A stretch of DNA of 64,000 nt from Chloroflexota bacterium (GTDB lineage: Bacteria > Chloroflexota > Anaerolineae > Anaerolineales > Anaerolineaceae). The notes beneath the pieces were generated by a model. It was not told the origin of the DNA. It saw only the letters and a program-made list of their open reading frames with translations, and ran no database searches. The DNA lies in NCBI GenBank assembly GCA_004347695.1, contig SLTK01000007.1:1-64000 (forward strand), given 5' to 3'. The translations under genes and the position numbers were made by a program. Shown piece by piece: positions 61,637 to 64,000 of this stretch; within the stretch, counting starts at the first letter, position 1, and every line of letters starts with the position of its first letter.

Positions 61637-62932
61637 ATGAATCGCAAATTGATGATATTCACGATCTTTTTGATACTTGGATTGGCTTTTGCATTTCAAC
61701 CTGCGCGCGTTCAGGCTCAAGCTGAAACACCCGGCGCGAATAATCCAACCCAAACACCTGTCCCGCTCCCGCAAGGCAGCATAACCGGCAAAATCATAAA
61801 CCAAAATAATCCTGCCAGAGAGGTCGGTGAATTGGAGGTGATGCTGCACATTCTGGATCAGGATCAAAATGAACTGGGCATGCTTCACGGCCAATCGACG
61901 GCCGATGGAAATTTCACCATCACCGAGGTCCCTTTCCAGGTTGGCCTGGGTTACACGGCAGCGGTCGTTTTTGAAGAAACTACCTACTACTCGCCAATGC
62001 TCTGGGCAGAGGCTGGAATCACCGAAGCGAACGTGGAGGTGTCGGTGTATGAAAGCACCCCAGACCTGGCGGCTGTGCGCGTCGAGCAGATGCATGTTCT
62101 GTTTGATTTTGCCCAGGACGGTATGGAAGTGAAGGAACTCTTCGCGCTCTCCAATTTAGGTGAACGCACGGTGCGAGCCGGACAGAACATTCCCGGCAAT
62201 AGCGAAGTTAAAGCTTCTGTACTCTTCCCCCTGCCGGAAAATGCCGATTTTATCAATTTTGAGCCGCAGGATAATACCCGCTTCATCAAGTATGCCGGCG
62301 GTTTCGCCGATCTGGCGCCGATTCAACCCGGTGAGATGGTCAATATGCTGATTGCCGGATTTCTGCTTCCGTACACCGATCCACAAACCTTTACTTTCCA
62401 GACTACTTTACCGGTCCAGAGCGTCAATTTTGTCCTGCCGCACACCTCCGGTATGACCATATCCGCTGAAGGGCTGGGCGAACCTGAAAAAGTTGAAGGT
62501 CAGGACGGCCAGATTTACGATTTATACCCGCTGGAAGCCATCCCGGCAGGCACAAGCCTGGTGCTGACCTTCACCGGTGAACCGAATATCCCGACCAACG
62601 GAACCGTCATCCCGGTTGAAACCTCCTCCACCCCAAACAAACTACCCATTACCGTAGGGTTGGGAATTCTCGGTGTCGCCCTGGCCGCCGGTGGAGTTTA
62701 TGGCTGGGTTCGCTCCACCAAACGCTCGGCAGACGGCGTGGATGAAGAAGAGGAAACTGGCGAAGCTGCTGAGGAAGAAGATGCGCCTGGCTTTGATGCC
62801 CTGCTGGCGCAAATAGCCCGGCTAGATGAGCAGTATGAGCAGGGCGGGTTGGACGAAAAGGAATACCATTCCAGGCGTGAATCGCTCATGGCTCAGGCAA
62901 AAACAGCCCTGGCCGAAAACTCAGAATTGTAG
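61637..62932 (+). CDS. Exported membrane-anchored protein with beta-rich domain
   Basis: 431 residues. Start ATG 61637 is 8 bp after the previous stop; signal peptide about 1-27 ending in VQAQA. Carboxypeptidase-regulatory-like beta domain (about 35-135), further beta-rich region, a TM helix (about 343-360), then an acidic linker and a C-terminal helical hairpin with LDEQYEQGGLDEKEYHSRR, which resembles the helical part of the CcmI-like protein. Probably works with the haem machinery, but the role is unknown. Confidence 0.65.
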   Translation: MNRKLMIFTIFLILGLAFAFQPARVQAQAETPGANNPTQTPVPLPQGSITGKIINQNNPAREVGELEVMLHILDQDQNELGMLHGQSTADGNFTITEVPFQVGLGYTAAVVFEETTYYSPMLWAEAGITEANVEVSVYESTPDLAAVRVEQMHVLFDFAQDGMEVKELFALSNLGERTVRAGQNIPGNSEVKASVLFPLPENADFINFEPQDNTRFIKYAGGFADLAPIQPGEMVNMLIAGFLLPYTDPQTFTFQTTLPVQSVNFVLPHTSGMTISAEGLGEPEKVEGQDGQIYDLYPLEAIPAGTSLVLTFTGEPNIPTNGTVIPVETSSTPNKLPITVGLGILGVALAAGGVYGWVRSTKRSADGVDEEEETGEAAEEEDAPGFDALLAQIARLDEQYEQGGLDEKEYHSRRESLMAQAKTALAENSEL

Positions 62933-63075
62933 TCACTTCACACAGCCTGTTCAAACTCACATAGACCGCAGGCCATTGTGCCTATACCAGGTTAGGTAAT
63001 CTTACGGGTCAATGTCCACCCGAACCCGGTTATGATCAAATGGTTAGTCCATCTCCTACACCAAAATAATCTTCC

Positions 63076-63846
63076 ATGGCCGAATTCAATCCAACTCTTC
63101 CTAAAACTCAAATTTCGAAACGCTGGTCCACTTTTTTCCATGCCTGTCTGTTTGTGGCAGGGTTTTCGCTGGTGTTTATCGTCGGCTGGGGGGGAGCTGC
63201 CACCCTGTTTGGTCAGGTCTTTGCGACGATTAAAACCACCCTCGCAAGGATAGGCGGGGTGGTCATCATCCTTTTTGGGCTTTCCAACCTTGGCTTATTC
63301 CGGATGCCGTGGATGTTCTACTCCGACACCCGCCCCAATATGCCCGGCGCTGGAAAAAGTGGCGGTTGGGCGTCCTCAGCTTTGATGGGGGTGGTTTTTG
63401 CGGCCGGTTGGACGCCCTGCATCGGCACCACGCTGGGGGCCATTTTGACTCTCGGTTTCAGCCAGGATGGCGCCGGACAGGCCATGCTGCTGACCAGCGG
63501 CTATGCACTGGGCATGGGAGTTCCTTTCCTCCTGCTTGGCCTGGGACTGGATCGAGCTGTACAATTTATCGGGCGTTTTCGGCGTTATGCTCGCGTCTTT
63601 CAAATTGTCAATGGCGTGTTTTTAATCGCGCTTGGGCTGCTTTTGCTCTTTGGAAAAATGACTTTGATCTCCATATGGGCGCAAAAAAACGGCTGGTACT
63701 TTGACCTGCCATTAGGCGGCGCGGTGACGCCTTCGTACATTTTTGCTGTTGCCGCTGGCCTGATTTCTTTCTTCTCGCCCTGCGTACTGCCTCTGGTTCC
63801 CGCTTATCTTGGCTATTTGAGCGGCCGGGCAAACAAACGAGCATAA
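63076..63846 (+). CDS. CcdA-family protein, circularly permuted
   Basis: 256 residues with about six membrane helices. Standard CcdA runs FLSFISPC-type TM1, then HALLFxxGFS TM2, then GWTPC TM4. Here the protein starts with FFHACLFVAGFSLVF (normal TM2) and has AAGWTPCIGTTLG in the middle, and the SFFSPCVLPLVPAYLGYLSG segment, normally the N-terminus, closes the protein. Both Cys needed for thiol transfer are thus present. An in-frame stop at 63067 shows that nothing is missing upstream. Topology works: both ends are basic and would be cytoplasmic. It supplies reductant for cytochrome c assembly. Confidence 0.8.
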   Translation: MAEFNPTLPKTQISKRWSTFFHACLFVAGFSLVFIVGWGGAATLFGQVFATIKTTLARIGGVVIILFGLSNLGLFRMPWMFYSDTRPNMPGAGKSGGWASSALMGVVFAAGWTPCIGTTLGAILTLGFSQDGAGQAMLLTSGYALGMGVPFLLLGLGLDRAVQFIGRFRRYARVFQIVNGVFLIALGLLLLFGKMTLISIWAQKNGWYFDLPLGGAVTPSYIFAVAAGLISFFSPCVLPLVPAYLGYLSGRANKRA

Positions 63847-63932
63847 AGCAATTTCATCCGATCCGAATTCGGCAGAAGGATTTATTCGGATAGCAGGAAA
63901 CCCATCTGATCGTTAAGGCGATTTCGCTGTAA

Positions 63933-64000
63933 TTATAAGACGTCGCCTTTAAAGCGAAACCAGAGCCATCCCAGGAAATAACCCAGGACTCCGCCGAGTA
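63933..64000 (-). CDS. C-terminal end of a gene entering from the right (partial)
   Basis: The last 68 bases read on the minus strand give LGGVLGYFLGWLWFRFKGD followed by two more residues and TAA: a glycine-rich hydrophobic segment with a basic end, typical of the last membrane helix of a membrane protein. Too short to identify. Confidence 0.4.
   Translation of the reverse strand, partial: LGGVLGYFLGWLWFRFKGDVL

Noticed and set aside
63076..63846. N-terminally truncated CcdA
   Set aside because: The missing SPC helix is present at the C-terminus, and a stop codon lies right upstream of the start.

Overview
The window most likely comes from a Chloroflexota (Anaerolineae-like) chromosome. 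This is inferred from the gene set, not proven: GPH symporter and CehA/McbA-type hydrolase, a Thermotoga-style inositol pathway, DUF368 and DUF2085 membrane proteins, proline/threonine-rich lipoproteins, and a CcmF/CcmH/CcdA/TlpA cytochrome-c maturation set. All coordinates are in-window; starts were moved where a ribosome binding site or domain boundary argued for it.

Layout. 1-400: degraded left edge. 0.4-3.1 kb: WD40 lipoprotein and a small membrane protein. 3.4-9.5 kb: DMT-type protein, GH38-like glycosidase, GPH symporter, esterase and PHP hydrolase. 9.6-13.2 kb: heterodimeric ABC exporter. 13.5-26.3 kb: an inositol/polyol catabolic locus (PfkB kinase, LacI regulator with promoter and operator, Zn-dehydrogenase, IolG, isomerase, GlcF/GlcD-like oxidase, IolN-like, IolM-like and IolO-like genes, second FAD oxidase). 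26.7-30.3 kb: a carbohydrate ABC transporter, one of whose permeases carries a haem-c motif in its first periplasmic loop. 30.9-31.7 kb: DUF368 protein.

31,773-40,265 is an integrated mobile element bounded by a perfect 19-bp direct repeat. It encodes a left-end regulator, HTH protein, prim-pol, RecA-like ATPase, terminase subunits and tyrosine integrase, but no capsid, portal or tail gene. It also holds an origin-like array of 9-mers and a complex inverted-repeat region that may be a structured RNA.

40.6-52.9 kb: GT-C-like membrane protein, L,D-transpeptidase, several small metal-binding proteins (YHS, HMA, DUF2933), Lgt, a two-component system and a DsbD-like operon. 52.9-53.45 kb: about 14 copies of a 39-bp tandem repeat. 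53.5-63.85 kb: LysM/M23 protein, two TlpA-like thioredoxins, a probable new selenoprotein with in-frame TGA and a SECIS-like hairpin, then CcmF, CcmH, a CcmI-like zinc-ribbon protein, and a CcdA-family protein whose first helix has moved to the C-terminus (circular permutation).

How it fits together: the LacI regulator probably controls inositol breakdown, fed perhaps by the nearby ABC importer. The cytochrome-c machinery at the right end could supply haem to the unusual permease and to respiratory cytochromes.
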